Source: Burkholderia pseudomultivorans
Lineage (GTDB): Bacteria; Pseudomonadota; Gammaproteobacteria; Burkholderiales; Burkholderiaceae
Assembly: GCF_001718415.1 (NCBI RefSeq)
Contig: NZ_CP013377.1
Location: 186,001-250,000, forward strand
DNA length: 64,000 bases
Direction: 5' to 3'
Part shown: piece by piece, positions 1-9,767 of the stretch
Layout of the letters: every line of letters starts with the position of its first letter
How positions within the stretch are numbered: position 1 is the first letter of the stretch
Notes under the pieces: generated by a model
The model's input: the letters and a program-made list of their open reading frames with translations, nothing else
What the model was told of the DNA's origin: nothing
The model's database searches: none
Translations under genes and position numbers: made by a program

Positions 1-4
1 TTCG

Positions 5-1600
5 ATGAAAACCGTTCTCCGGACTCTGACCGCCGCCTGCCTGTTCGCCGCGTCGGGCGCGGCCTTCGCCACCACTGCACCACAGGACGCCGTCGCGGCG
101 AGCCCATCGCCGCAGCGCGCCCATCTGCCGCCCGGCATCGCGTGGCACCAGGGCGACGTCGACGACGCCTTCGCGCTCGCGAAGCGCAGCGGCAAGCCGC
201 TGCTGCTTTACTGGGGCGCGGTGTGGTGCCCGTCGTGCAACCAGGTGAAGTCGACGATCTTCAGCCAGCAGGCGTTCAAGACGCGCTCGTCGCTGTTCGT
301 GCCCGTGTATCTCGACGGCGACACCGAGAGTGCGCAGAAGCTCGGCGAGCGCTTCAAGGTGCACGGCTATCCGACGATGATCCTGTTCCGTCCCGACGGC
401 GCCGAGGTGACGCGGCTGCCGGGCGAGGCCGATCTCGACCGCTACATGCAGGCGCTGTCGCTCGGCATGACCGCCGCGCATCCGGTGCGGCAGACGCTCG
501 CGAGCGCGCTGAAGGACGGCGCATCGCTGACGCCGGACGAATGGCGCCTGCTGGCCGACTACTCGTGGGATACCGACGGCGCGCTGCCGGTGCCGGCCGA
601 TCGCGTCGCGCAGACCTTGCAGACGCTGTCGCAGCGCGCGCGTGCTGCCGGCGCCAAGGCCGAGGCGGCGCGCTTCGCGCTGAAGGCGGCCGTGGTCGCC
701 GCGTCGGACGATCCGCCGCAGGCCGGCGCGCTCGACAAGGTGGCGCTCGGCGACGCATGGCGCACTGTGCTGGCCGATCGCGCGCTGTCGCGCGCCGATT
801 CCGACGTGCTGGTGATGGCGCCGGCGCGCGTCGTCGCGTATCTCGGCGGCGGCGATGCGCAGCGCGCGAAGCTGCGCGGTGCATACGACGCGGCGCTCGC
901 GCGGCTGTCGACCGATGCGACGCTGTCGTCGATCGATCGCCTGATGGCATTGCACGGGCGCGTGCTGCTCGCGCGCGGCGAGGCGCGCAGCGGCGCGCCG
1001 CTCGATGCGCCGGCGCTCGTCGATACCGTGCGTCGGCAGATCGCCGCGTCGGTGCAGGGCGCGGCGAATCCGTACGAGCGGCAGGCGCTCGTCAGCGAGG
1101 GCGCGGATACGTTGACCGATGCCGGGCTGTTCGACGAGTCGGATGCGCTGCTGAAAACCGAACTGCCGCGCTCGTCGACGCCGTACTACTTCATGTCCGG
1201 GCTGGCCGCGAACGCGAAAGCGCGCGGCGACAAGGCGGCGGCGCTCGACTGGTACCGGAAGGCATACGACGCGGCGACGGGCCCCGCGACGAAGCTGCGC
1301 TGGGGCGCGACCTATTTCGCGAACGCGGTGCAGCTGGCGCCCGACGATTCGGCGCGGATCGAGGGGATTGCCGCGAGCGTGCTCGCGCAGGCGGGCAAGA
1401 CGCGGGATGCGTTCTACGGCGCGAACCTGCGTGCGCTGACCAAGGTCGTCGCGCAGCTGAACCGCTGGCGCAGCGGCGGCGCGCACGATGCGTCGGTCAG
1501 GACCGTCGTCAGGCAGTTCGACGAGGTATGCGGGAAGCTGCCCGCGGGCGACCCGCAGGCAGCGGCATGCGCGAAGCTGATTCAGCCCGTGAAGGCGTGA
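5..1600 (+). CDS. Exported thioredoxin-fold protein with long helical C-terminal region
   Basis: 531 residues. An N-terminal signal peptide is visible (Lys at 2, then a hydrophobic stretch ending near FATTA at about 21-25), so the protein should act in the periplasm. Residues about 45-150 form a thioredoxin-like domain with the redox motif WCPSC (Cys75, Cys78), a YPT cis-proline segment near 120 and the preceding helix. This resembles the thiol:disulfide interchange and thioredoxin_7 type proteins. The remaining 380 residues are Ala-rich and helical with a TPR-like look, and I do not recognise a catalytic domain there. The first base of the window is four bases upstream, so the ribosome-binding site cannot be checked and a longer form is possible. 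Substrate unknown. It converges with the DUF4148 gene. Confidence 0.85.
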   Translation: MKTVLRTLTAACLFAASGAAFATTAPQDAVAASPSPQRAHLPPGIAWHQGDVDDAFALAKRSGKPLLLYWGAVWCPSCNQVKSTIFSQQAFKTRSSLFVPVYLDGDTESAQKLGERFKVHGYPTMILFRPDGAEVTRLPGEADLDRYMQALSLGMTAAHPVRQTLASALKDGASLTPDEWRLLADYSWDTDGALPVPADRVAQTLQTLSQRARAAGAKAEAARFALKAAVVAASDDPPQAGALDKVALGDAWRTVLADRALSRADSDVLVMAPARVVAYLGGGDAQRAKLRGAYDAALARLSTDATLSSIDRLMALHGRVLLARGEARSGAPLDAPALVDTVRRQIAASVQGAANPYERQALVSEGADTLTDAGLFDESDALLKTELPRSSTPYYFMSGLAANAKARGDKAAALDWYRKAYDAATGPATKLRWGATYFANAVQLAPDDSARIEGIAASVLAQAGKTRDAFYGANLRALTKVVAQLNRWRSGGAHDASVRTVVRQFDEVCGKLPAGDPQAAACAKLIQPVKA

Positions 1601-1624
1601 CGGCCGGCGTGGCCGTGTTCGGAA

Positions 1625-1876
1625 TCAACGGCCCGATTCCGACGACGCGTCGCGCGCGCTGCCGTATCCGGCGCCGTTCTGCTGCGCGATCTTCGCTTCG
1701 GCCGACTTGATGCTGGCCGGATAGAACCAGTCGCTCGGCTGGAAACCGGCCTGCTTCAGTGCCTTCACTTCGGCACGGACCTGCGCGCGCGTCAGCGGCT
1801 GGTTCGACTGCGCATGGGCGACGACCGGGCCGGAGACGGCCAGGGCAAGGGCAACCGCTTGAATCAGGCGCTTCAT
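1625..1876 (-). CDS. DUF4148 family small exported protein
   Basis: 83 residues. A signal peptide (MKRLIQ followed by a hydrophobic core and an AHAQ cleavage site near 23) precedes a short mature region with the pattern LTRAQVRAEVKAL and a GF-P-DWFYP segment, which is the usual DUF4148 pattern in Burkholderia. Function is unknown for the family; these are periplasmic or secreted proteins, often present in many copies per genome. The ATG at 1876 was preferred over upstream starts because a GGAGG lies about 9 bases before it and the signal peptide begins there. It ends 24 bases from the convergent thioredoxin-like gene. Confidence 0.85.
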   Translation of the reverse strand: MKRLIQAVALALAVSGPVVAHAQSNQPLTRAQVRAEVKALKQAGFQPSDWFYPASIKSAEAKIAQQNGAGYGSARDASSESGR

Positions 1877-2191
1877 GATCGGGACCTCCAGGTTTCCGGT
1901 GAATCGGCCGCTCTTCGTGTGACGAAGGCGACGGGCGACGTTGAAACCAGTGTAGGCCGGGCCGGCCGCGCGAAAAATGCGCGGGCGCCCAATGCAGTGT
2001 TTCGCTGCGGACAACAATGACGGTGGAGCGAGCGGGGCCGAATGGCGGGGCGGCGCGGGGGAAGGTCCGGCGGGCCGGGGCGCCGGCCGGAAAGGGGCCG
2101 GACGCCATCGCGGCGTCGATCCGGCACGGCTGCGTGCCGTTCGTGAAACGCGGGTAGAACGCGCCGGCCGCGACGAAGCGGCCGGCAGGCG
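1877..2191. other. Intergenic region between DUF4148 and permease genes
   Basis: No gene is convincing here. The part next to 1876 must hold the DUF4148 promoter and carries its ribosome-binding site. The part towards 2191 is very GC-rich and ends in a hairpin that follows the permease. Open frames in this stretch are Arg/Pro-rich and look like out-of-frame readings. Confidence 0.5.
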
Positions 2192-2216
2192 CGGGCGGCG
2201 TGCAAAACGCCGCCCG
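2192..2216 (-). terminator. Hairpin after the permease gene
   Basis: Inverted repeat with arms GGGCGGCG (2193-2200) and CGCCGCCC (2208-2215), plus one further C-G pair, around a 7-base loop. It lies 11 bases past the permease stop codon. There is no clear U-tract on the minus strand, so it could be a weak terminator or an mRNA-end stabiliser. Confidence 0.45.
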
Positions 2217-2226
2217 GCGCAAGGAC

Positions 2227-3630
2227 TTACACGAGCCCCGTCATGTAATAGACGGCGATCACGAAGAACACCGCGAGCGTCTTGATGACGGTCACCGCGA
2301 AGATGTCGCGATACGACTCACGGTGCGTGAGGCCCGTGACCGCAAGCAGCGTGATCACCGCGCCGTTGTGCGGCAGCGTGTCCATGCCGCCGCTCGCCAT
2401 CGCGACGACACGGTGCAGCACGTCCATCGGGATGTTGGCCGCCTGCGCGCCCTTGATGAACACGTCCGACATCGCGGCGAGCGCGATGCTCATGCCGCCC
2501 GACGCCGAGCCGGTGATGCCCGCGAGCGAGCTGACCGACACCGCGGCGTTGACGAGCGGGTTCGGGATGCTCTTCAGCGCGTCGCCGACGACGAGAAAGC
2601 CCGGCAGTGCAGCGATCACGCCGCCGAAGCCGTATTCCGACGCGGTGTTCATCGCGGCGAGCAGCGCGCCGCCGACGGCCGCCTTCGAGCCGGCCGCGAA
2701 GCGTTCGCTGACGCGCTTGAACGCGGTCAGCACGACCAGCACGATGCCGAGCAGCAGCGCGGCCTCGACCGACCAGATCGCGACGACCGTCTTGATCGAC
2801 GTCGTCACCGGCGTGTGCACGCCGGGCAGCACGTCAGGCGCGACCGTATAGGAGGCGGCGCCGTACCACTGCGGGATCAGCTTCGTGAACGCGAAGTTCG
2901 ACACGCCGACCAGGATTAGCGGCAGGATCGCGAGCGCGGGATTCGGCAGCGACTGCGCCTCGACGCGTTCCGGCTCGTTGACGAGCGACGAGCCGTAGCC
3001 TTCGCCCTTCGCCATCGCGGCACGGCGACGCCATTCGAGATAGCTCAGGCCGACAACGATGATGAACAGCGAGCCGATCGTGCCGAGCACGGGCGCGGCC
3101 CATGCGGTGGTCTTGAAGAACGTGGTCGGGATGATGTTCTGGATCTGCGGCGTGCCGGGCAGCGAATCCATCGTGAACGAGAACGCGCCGAGTGCGATCG
3201 CGCCGGGCATCAGCCGCTTCGGAATGTTGCTCTGGCGATAGAGTTCGGCCGCGAATGGATAGACCGCGAACACGACGACGAACAGCGACACGCCGCCATA
3301 GGTGAGCAGCGCGCACACCGCGACGATCACCGCATTCGCGCGCGAGCGGCCGATGTAGCGGATCGCCGCATGGACGATCGACTCGGAGAAGCCGGACAGT
3401 TCGATCACCTTGCCGAACACCGCGCCGAGCATGAACACCGGGAAATACAGTTTGACGAAGCCGACCATCTTCTCCATGAAGATGCCGGAGAAGACCGGCG
3501 CGACGGCGGCCGGATCGGTCAGCAGCACCGCGCCGAGCGCGGCGATCGGCGCGAACAGGATCACGCTGTAGCCGCGATACGCGGCGAACATCAGGAACGC
3601 CAGCGCGGCGAGGACGATCACGAAAGACAA
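2227..3630 (-). CDS. GntP-family permease (gluconate/hydroxy-acid:H+ symporter type)
   Basis: 467 residues, about 12 hydrophobic segments, no signal sequence; an inner-membrane transporter. Family features seen: an N-terminal LAFLMFAAYRGYSVILFAP segment, a GGVSLFVVVF segment near 100, the FTMDSLPGTPQIQN motif near 145 and a C-terminal MASGGMDTLPHNGA motif. These match GntP-type carriers for gluconate, hydroxybutyrate or similar acids; the substrate cannot be read from sequence. I chose a TTG start at 3630 because AGGAG lies 7 bases before it and the first membrane segment begins at once; longer readings add over 110 Arg/Pro-rich residues. A sigma-54 promoter and palindromic sites lie upstream, and a sigma-54 activator is divergent, so it is probably induced by that activator. 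Confidence 0.85.
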   Translation of the reverse strand: MSFVIVLAALAFLMFAAYRGYSVILFAPIAALGAVLLTDPAAVAPVFSGIFMEKMVGFVKLYFPVFMLGAVFGKVIELSGFSESIVHAAIRYIGRSRANAVIVAVCALLTYGGVSLFVVVFAVYPFAAELYRQSNIPKRLMPGAIALGAFSFTMDSLPGTPQIQNIIPTTFFKTTAWAAPVLGTIGSLFIIVVGLSYLEWRRRAAMAKGEGYGSSLVNEPERVEAQSLPNPALAILPLILVGVSNFAFTKLIPQWYGAASYTVAPDVLPGVHTPVTTSIKTVVAIWSVEAALLLGIVLVVLTAFKRVSERFAAGSKAAVGGALLAAMNTASEYGFGGVIAALPGFLVVGDALKSIPNPLVNAAVSVSSLAGITGSASGGMSIALAAMSDVFIKGAQAANIPMDVLHRVVAMASGGMDTLPHNGAVITLLAVTGLTHRESYRDIFAVTVIKTLAVFFVIAVYYMTGLV

Positions 3631-3696
3631 GGGAAGTCTCCTAATGGCTCTGGTTGTTGTTCGGTCGTGCGGCGCGCCGCGGACCGGCTCAGGTTC

Positions 3697-3712
3697 TGCA
3701 GGTTTCGTGCCA
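3697..3712 (-). promoter_or_regulatory. Sigma-54 (-24/-12) promoter of the permease gene
   Basis: Minus-strand element TGGCACGAAACCTGCA: GG and GC separated by exactly 10 bases, with 6/6 match to the TGGCAC half. Predicted transcription start is near 3686, giving a leader of about 55 bases before the TTG start. The divergent gene codes for a sigma-54-dependent activator, which makes the call coherent. Confidence 0.75.
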
Positions 3713-3795
3713 TCGGCCGGATTGCGCCGCCGGACGCGGGTCCGCCGGAGGCCGGCGGGCCCGCGCCGGCCAATGTCTGAGGATTCTACATAAAA

Positions 3796-3813
3796 CGTCT
3801 CCATCCGGAGACG
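3796..3813. promoter_or_regulatory. Palindromic upstream activator site (GTCTCC box)
   Basis: CGTCTCC and GGAGACG separated by 4 bases, a perfect palindrome. It lies about 100 bases upstream of the sigma-54 promoter, the usual place for an enhancer site. The same GTCTCC/GGAGAC half-sites recur at 3876-3914. Confidence 0.6.
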
Positions 3814-3875
3814 ATCCTGGTCACCCGGACGCTCGGCGAAACGGGCAGGGTGTTCCCGGACAAGGCGTTGCGGCG

Positions 3876-3914
3876 TGTCTCCGGAATGAGATAATTCGTC
3901 CCGTTCCGGAGACA
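3876..3914. promoter_or_regulatory. Second GTCTCC inverted repeat near the activator start
   Basis: TGTCTCCGGAA (3876-3886) and its exact reverse complement TTCCGGAGACA (3904-3914), 17 bases apart. It overlaps the probable promoter of the activator gene, which starts at 3947, so it may mediate autoregulation as well as enhancer binding for the permease promoter. Confidence 0.6.
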
Positions 3915-3946
3915 ATCGGCCAAGCATACGCGGAGACGACGACACG

Positions 3947-5407
<1,461 letters not shown>

Positions 5408-5530
5408 GCCGCGCCGGTCTTGCACGAGGTTCGACGGAACGCCGGCGCACGATGGGCCCGGCAGCCAGTCGGCCCGACAACATGGGTCGGCGCAAGCGCG
5501 CGTGCGCACACGCCGGCGACAGGAGACGAC

Positions 5531-6058
5531 ATGAAGCGAATCGGCATGGCGGCATGCGCGGCTTTCGCGCTGGCGACTTCGGCGTTCGCGCAGTCCGGCG
5601 ATGCCGACGCGCCGACGGCGCGCCGCAACTGGTACAACGATCCGTTCATCGCGTTGTCGCGGGACGTGGCCGAGTGTCCGCTGCCGCTCGGCCCGTGGAT
5701 GACCCGCGCCGAGATGTCGGACGATGCGCATTACCGCGCCGAGCGCGGGACGACCTGCTGGCTCGCGCACCGCTGCACGAAGCCGAATTCCTATATGTAC
5801 GATGCGCCGATCGCGGAAGCCGCGAAGGCGCATTTCGCGGGTTCCGACCGGCTGCGCGGCACGAGCCTGTGGATCACCGTGCAGCGGCGCTTCATCTATG
5901 TCGAAGGATGCGCGGATGCGGCGCTCGACCGACAGGCTTTGCAACGGGAATTCGAGGCGCTGCCCGACGTCGAGCAGGTGTTCATTCGCATCACCGACGA
6001 TCCGCGCCGGACCTTGCCGTACAAGACGCGCGGACAACCCGACCGGCCGCCGAACTGA
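5531..6058 (+). CDS. Exported BON-like domain protein
   Basis: 175 residues. A signal peptide (MKRIGMAACAAFALATSAFAQ, predicted cleavage after AFA near 20) leads to a mature protein with four Cys in its first 105 residues (in AECPL, TTCWL, HRCTK and later EGCAD). The stretch about 112-150, with ITVQRRFIYVEGC and LPDVEQVFIRITD, resembles a single BON domain, a fold that binds phospholipid in some periplasmic proteins. That assignment is tentative. The ATG at 5531 is preceded by AGGAG at the right distance; an upstream in-frame start would add residues without signal character. Followed closely by a small lipoprotein gene. Confidence 0.65.
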   Translation: MKRIGMAACAAFALATSAFAQSGDADAPTARRNWYNDPFIALSRDVAECPLPLGPWMTRAEMSDDAHYRAERGTTCWLAHRCTKPNSYMYDAPIAEAAKAHFAGSDRLRGTSLWITVQRRFIYVEGCADAALDRQALQREFEALPDVEQVFIRITDDPRRTLPYKTRGQPDRPPN

Positions 6059-6119
6059 ACATCGGGGGACGACGCATGGCATACTCGCGGCATTTAAAAA
6101 AAGGTTGACGGAAAGAACA

Positions 6120-6404
6120 ATGAAACACATGCTTGCGTCGGTCTGTCGGCGGCCCGGAAGGCTGCTGCGTCGGGCCGGATTGTTGGCCCTGATCGCGGGG
6201 CTCGGCGGCTGCGGCGGCAGTGCGCCGCTGTTTACTTCGGACGGGCGCCCGACCACGCAGGTGCAATGTACGGGCGACTCGTGGGGCAACTGCACGGACA
6301 ACGCCCGCGCGATCTGCAACGGCGAGTACGACGTGCTTCAGCAGTCCACCGACGGTGGCGTGCGGAGTCTGCTGTTCGCGTGCAGGAAGAAAAGCGGCTA
6401 TTGA
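6120..6404 (+). CDS. Small predicted lipoprotein
   Basis: 94 residues. After a basic N-terminus and hydrophobic core there is a lipobox LGGC (Cys near 31), so the protein is probably lipidated and anchored in the envelope. The mature part has paired Cys in the pattern QCTGDSWGNC and later single Cys (AICNG, FACRK), suggesting two disulfides. No family recognised. The Shine-Dalgarno is weak (GGAAAG). It lies 61 bases after the BON-like gene on the same strand, so the two may be co-transcribed. Confidence 0.65.
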   Translation: MKHMLASVCRRPGRLLRRAGLLALIAGLGGCGGSAPLFTSDGRPTTQVQCTGDSWGNCTDNARAICNGEYDVLQQSTDGGVRSLLFACRKKSGY

Positions 6405-6421
6405 TCCGCGAGCGGCGGGGT

Positions 6422-6470
6422 GGACATGCCCGTTTGGGACATGCCCGTCCGGGACGTGCCCGTTGGGGAC
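6422..6470 (+). repeat. 15-bp tandem repeat, 3.3 copies
   Basis: GGACATGCCCGTTTG-like units start at 6422, 6437, 6452 and 6467 (last one partial). They lie between the lipoprotein stop and the H-NS start. The third unit has GTG in place of ATG. Confidence 0.8.
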
Positions 6471-6534
6471 AGCGCTTTTCAATTTGCGTGACGTTGGCTA
6501 TTTTCTTGAATAACCCTCACGGAATCCCATCGAT

Positions 6535-6828
6535 ATGGCGACCTACCGGCAACTGTCCGTGCAACTCGAACGGCTTCAGCAAAAGATCGACAAGGAACGC
6601 GAAAAGGCGATTGCCGACGCGATAGCCGAGATCCGCGCAAAAATCGACGAATTCGACATTACGCCGGAAGAACTCGGTTTCCGTCCGCTCGGCGCCGCCG
6701 CCGCAAAATCGAAGCGTCCGTTGCCGCCGAAATATCGCAACCCGAAGACGGGCGAAACGTGGAGCGGCCGCGGCCGCGCGCCGGCCTGGCTCGGCAAGAA
6801 CCGCACGCGTTTCCTGATCAAGGACTGA
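6535..6828 (+). CDS. H-NS family nucleoid-associated protein
   Basis: 97 residues, the usual length of Burkholderia H-NS-type proteins. Residues 1-50 form a coiled-coil oligomerisation region. The C-terminal DNA-binding motif reads YRNPKTGETWSGRGRAPAWL (about 68-87), the AT-hook-like loop of the family. It is expected to bind AT-rich DNA and silence transcription. A rho-independent terminator follows at 6863, and one copy of the window's 23-bp repeat sits two bases after the stop codon. No strong Shine-Dalgarno is visible before the ATG at 6535. Confidence 0.93.
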   Translation: MATYRQLSVQLERLQQKIDKEREKAIADAIAEIRAKIDEFDITPEELGFRPLGAAAAKSKRPLPPKYRNPKTGETWSGRGRAPAWLGKNRTRFLIKD

Positions 6829-6829
6829 C

Positions 6830-6846
6830 TCCCGAAAACGCTCACC
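6830..6846 (-). repeat. Outlying copy of the 23-bp repeat
   Basis: Minus strand reads GGTGAGCGTTTTCGGGA, a full match to the GGTGAG-N6-CGGGA core of the array at 9768-10061. It begins two bases after the H-NS stop codon. Confidence 0.75.
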
Positions 6847-6862
6847 TTTGGTGCGTTGATGG

Positions 6863-6903
6863 ACGGTGCGATTGGCCAGACAGCCATCGCACCGTTTTGT
6901 TTT
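6863..6903 (+). terminator. Rho-independent terminator of the H-NS gene
   Basis: Arms 6863-6876 and 6883-6895 (ACGGTGCGAT... / ...ATCGCACCGT, one bulged T) around the loop CAGACA, then TTTTGTTTT. Strong stem with a U-tract, 35 bases after the H-NS stop. Confidence 0.85.
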
Positions 6904-7378
6904 CATGCCACCGCAATGCGATTGCGTTTCGCGAATCGTCGTGCGACAGCACGCAATTAACGGATCGCCTTGCGCGAATTCGCCGCGATTCGACTGCTTG
7001 TCGCGGCGATTTTCGGTAAACACGCCTGCAATTGCGCATGGCCCGAGCATTCGCATTGGCGAATTTCGCGGTGCATGCGCGGCGCAGGTTTTCATCACCG
7101 CTCGCCGATTTGCGTGTCGTTGCACGCCGGTCCCGAAGATTCTCACCATGGCTCCTGTAAATCCTCACCTTTGATCTGCATGACGCGGGCAGTCGTGCCT
7201 GCGCCGTGCATGGATGGCGAGTCGATGATGCCGTTGTTGACGGCCGCCGGATAGCTGGCCGTTCGGCATATAGGCAGCCGCAGGCCGTTCGCCTATGCTT
7301 GGAATTCGCGTCGCCCGGCGCGCGGCCCGCACGGCCGCGTGTCGGCCGGATCGTCTTTCATTACCGTATGGAGCCGAT
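6904..7378. other. Intergenic stretch, less GC-rich, no gene
   Basis: About 475 bases between the H-NS terminator and the Pat-like gene. Base composition is less GC-rich than its neighbours, and the open frames show no family features. It contains two repeat copies at 7131-7169 and the promoter region of the acetyltransferase gene. The lower GC could make it an H-NS target. Confidence 0.5.
7131..7169 (-). repeat. Two tandem outlying copies of the 23-bp repeat
   Basis: On the minus strand GGTGAGGATTTACAGGA (7169 to 7153, one mismatch in CGGGA) is followed 22 bases on by GGTGAGAATCTTCGGGA (7147 to 7131, full match). Same orientation as the copy at 6830-6846. Confidence 0.7.
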
Positions 7379-9736
7379 GTGACCGTTCGCCATCTCGATG
7401 CGTTGTTCCAGCCCAGGTCCGTTGCGGTCGTCGGTGCGTCGTCGCGTGAAGGCAGCATCGGCGCGATGGTGTGGTCGCGCGTGCTGGCCGGTGCGTTCCA
7501 GGGGCCCGTCTGGCCCGTCAATCCGAAACACCGCGAGCTGGACGGGCATACCGTCGTGGCCGACGTCGACCGGCTGCCCGCGCCGCCGTCGGTCGCCGTG
7601 ATCTGCACGCCGCCGGCGACATGGGCCGGCATCGTGCGCAAGCTCGGCGAACTCGGCACGCGTGTCGCGATCATCGTCGGCGAGGCGCGCACCGATGCCG
7701 ACCGCGTCGCGCTCGATCGCACGCTCAAGGCCGCGAAGCCGTTCGTGCTCCGTATCGTCGGGCCGGGCAGCCTCGGCGTGTTGTCGCCCGCGCGTCACGC
7801 GCATTTCGGCGCACCGGCGTATACGGCGCGTTCCGGCGGCGTCGCGTGGGTGTCGCAATCGAATGCGTTGACGAACGCGGTGCTGGGCTGGGCCGGCGCG
7901 CGCGGGCTCGGTTTTTCGCACGTCGTCGCGCTCGGCAGCGAGGCCGACGTCGACGCAGGCGACGTGATCGACTATCTGGCGAGCGATCCCGGCACCCGTG
8001 CGATCCTGCTCGAACTCGATTCGGTGCGCGCCGCGCGCAAGTTCATGTCGGCCGCGCGCGCGGCGGCGCGCAACAAGCCGGTGCTCGCATTGCGCACCGG
8101 CCGCGCGGATCCCGGCGATGCGCTTTACACGGCGGCGTTCCAGCGCGCGGGGATGGTCCGCGTCGATGCGCTCGACGATCTGCTCGACGAGATCGAGACG
8201 CTCGGTGTCGGCCGCGTCACGGCGCGCGGCGCGGCGACGCTCGTGACGAGCGATGCGGGCGTCGCGAAGCTGGCGGTCGATGCCGTGGCGGAGGTGCGCG
8301 ACGTGCTGTCCGACTGGCCGCCGGCCGCCACGGCCGCCGTGTCGGCCGCGTTGCCGCATCTCGAGGCGCCGGGCAATCCGCTGACGCTCGGCGACGATGC
8401 GCGCCCCGAGCATTTCGCCGCGGCGATCAAGGCGCTGGCGCCGTTCCCGCAGACAGGCACGTTGTTCGTCGTGCACTCGACGTCGCACAGCGCGCCGGCC
8501 GAACGGGTTGCGCGTACGCTGATCGATTCGCGGCAGCATGCGCATCGCGGGATCCTCGCGTGTTTCTTTGGCGCGGTCGATGCGGCGACGCGCGACGCGC
8601 TGCACGCGAACGGCATTCCGGTGCACACGACGCCGCAGCGGCTCGCGCGCGCCTACGCGCGTCTGGTCGACTACAACCTCGGGCGCGAACTGCTGATGCA
8701 GACGCCGGAGGGCACGCCGCTGCAGCCGGCCGGGTGCGTCGCGTCCGCACAGGCCGACGCGCGCCGGATGCTCGAAGCCGGGCAACACGAACTTGCCGGC
8801 GACGCCGCGCTGCAATGGCTGTCCCATTTCGGTCTGCGCGGCGCGACGGCGGACGACCAGGCGGGCGCGAGGATCGTCGACGTGACGGTCGACATGTACG
8901 ACGATTCGAATTTCGGCCCGGTGTTTCGTTACACGGTGCCGTCGGCGGATGGCATCTCGGCGCCGTTCGTCGTCTACGGATTGCCGCCGATGAATACGGT
9001 GCTCGCGCGTGCGGTGATGGCGCGCTCGCCCTATGCGCGTCGTGCGCCGGTCGAGCCGACGCTCGATGCGCTGACCGCGTTGTCGCAGGTCGTGTGCGAC
9101 GTGCGCGAGGTCGTCGCGATGTCGGTCACGCTGCGCGTGTTGCCCGACCGCGCGCGGCTGATCGCGCCGCGCATCACGCTGGCCGCGGGGCGCAGCCGGC
9201 TCGCGATCATGCCGTATCCGCGTCATCTCGAACAGACGCTCGACTGGCGCGGCGAGACGGCGACGATTCGTCCGATCCGGCCGGAAGACGAGGCCGCGCA
9301 CAACGAGCTGCTCGCGGCGATGACGCCGGAGGACCTGCGCATGCGCTTCTTCGGCGCGGTGCGCAGCTTCGATCATTCACAGGTCGCGCGCATGACGCAG
9401 ATCGACTACGACCGCGAAATGGCCTTCATCGTCGAGGTGACCGACGCATCGGGCCGGTCGCATACGCTCGCGGTCGCGCGCGCGGTGGCCGATCCCGACA
9501 ACGAGACGGCGGAATTCGCGATCGCCGTGCGGCCGGACCAGAAGGGCAAGGGGCTCGGGCGGCTGATGATGACGCGCATCATCGACTACGCGCGCTCGCG
9601 CGGCACCGCATGGATGGTCGGCGAGGCGCTGCGCGAGAACGCGCCGATGATCTCGCTGGCGAAGTCGTGCGGGTTCGAGGTGTCGGCGACGGAGGAGCCG
9701 GGCGTCGTCGGCTTCAGGATGAAGCTGCAGCCGTAG
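7379..9736 (+). CDS. Pat-like protein: NDP-forming acyl-CoA synthetase fused to GNAT acetyltransferase
   Basis: 785 residues. The N-terminal part (about 1-120) is a CoA-binding Rossmann domain (SVAVVGASSREGSIG), followed by a succinyl-CoA-synthetase-like ligase region to about 430. The C-terminal GNAT domain begins near 625 (TIRPIRPEDEAAH) and has the acetyl-CoA loop RPDQKGKGLGRL. Related enzymes such as Pat acetylate lysines on acyl-CoA synthetases. The region between about 450 and 620, where an ATP-grasp domain belongs, is shorter and lacks motifs I would expect, so ligase activity is probably lost while the acetyltransferase is kept. I chose GTG at 7379 because GGAG lies 5 bases before it; the ATG at 7295 adds a basic tail. 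Confidence 0.82.
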   Translation: MTVRHLDALFQPRSVAVVGASSREGSIGAMVWSRVLAGAFQGPVWPVNPKHRELDGHTVVADVDRLPAPPSVAVICTPPATWAGIVRKLGELGTRVAIIVGEARTDADRVALDRTLKAAKPFVLRIVGPGSLGVLSPARHAHFGAPAYTARSGGVAWVSQSNALTNAVLGWAGARGLGFSHVVALGSEADVDAGDVIDYLASDPGTRAILLELDSVRAARKFMSAARAAARNKPVLALRTGRADPGDALYTAAFQRAGMVRVDALDDLLDEIETLGVGRVTARGAATLVTSDAGVAKLAVDAVAEVRDVLSDWPPAATAAVSAALPHLEAPGNPLTLGDDARPEHFAAAIKALAPFPQTGTLFVVHSTSHSAPAERVARTLIDSRQHAHRGILACFFGAVDAATRDALHANGIPVHTTPQRLARAYARLVDYNLGRELLMQTPEGTPLQPAGCVASAQADARRMLEAGQHELAGDAALQWLSHFGLRGATADDQAGARIVDVTVDMYDDSNFGPVFRYTVPSADGISAPFVVYGLPPMNTVLARAVMARSPYARRAPVEPTLDALTALSQVVCDVREVVAMSVTLRVLPDRARLIAPRITLAAGRSRLAIMPYPRHLEQTLDWRGETATIRPIRPEDEAAHNELLAAMTPEDLRMRFFGAVRSFDHSQVARMTQIDYDREMAFIVEVTDASGRSHTLAVARAVADPDNETAEFAIAVRPDQKGKGLGRLMMTRIIDYARSRGTAWMVGEALRENAPMISLAKSCGFEVSATEEPGVVGFRMKLQP

Positions 9737-9767
9737 GGCAGGCGAAATGCCGCGCAGCGAGCTGAAA

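Noticed and set aside
142..1710. Long Arg/Ala-rich open frames overlapping the thioredoxin-like gene and many other genes
   Set aside because: These are alternative-frame readings of high-GC coding sequence; only the frame with recognisable domains was kept at each locus.
6866..7254. Short open frames in the less GC-rich stretch after H-NS
   Set aside because: No family features, and they overlap the terminator and the repeat copies.
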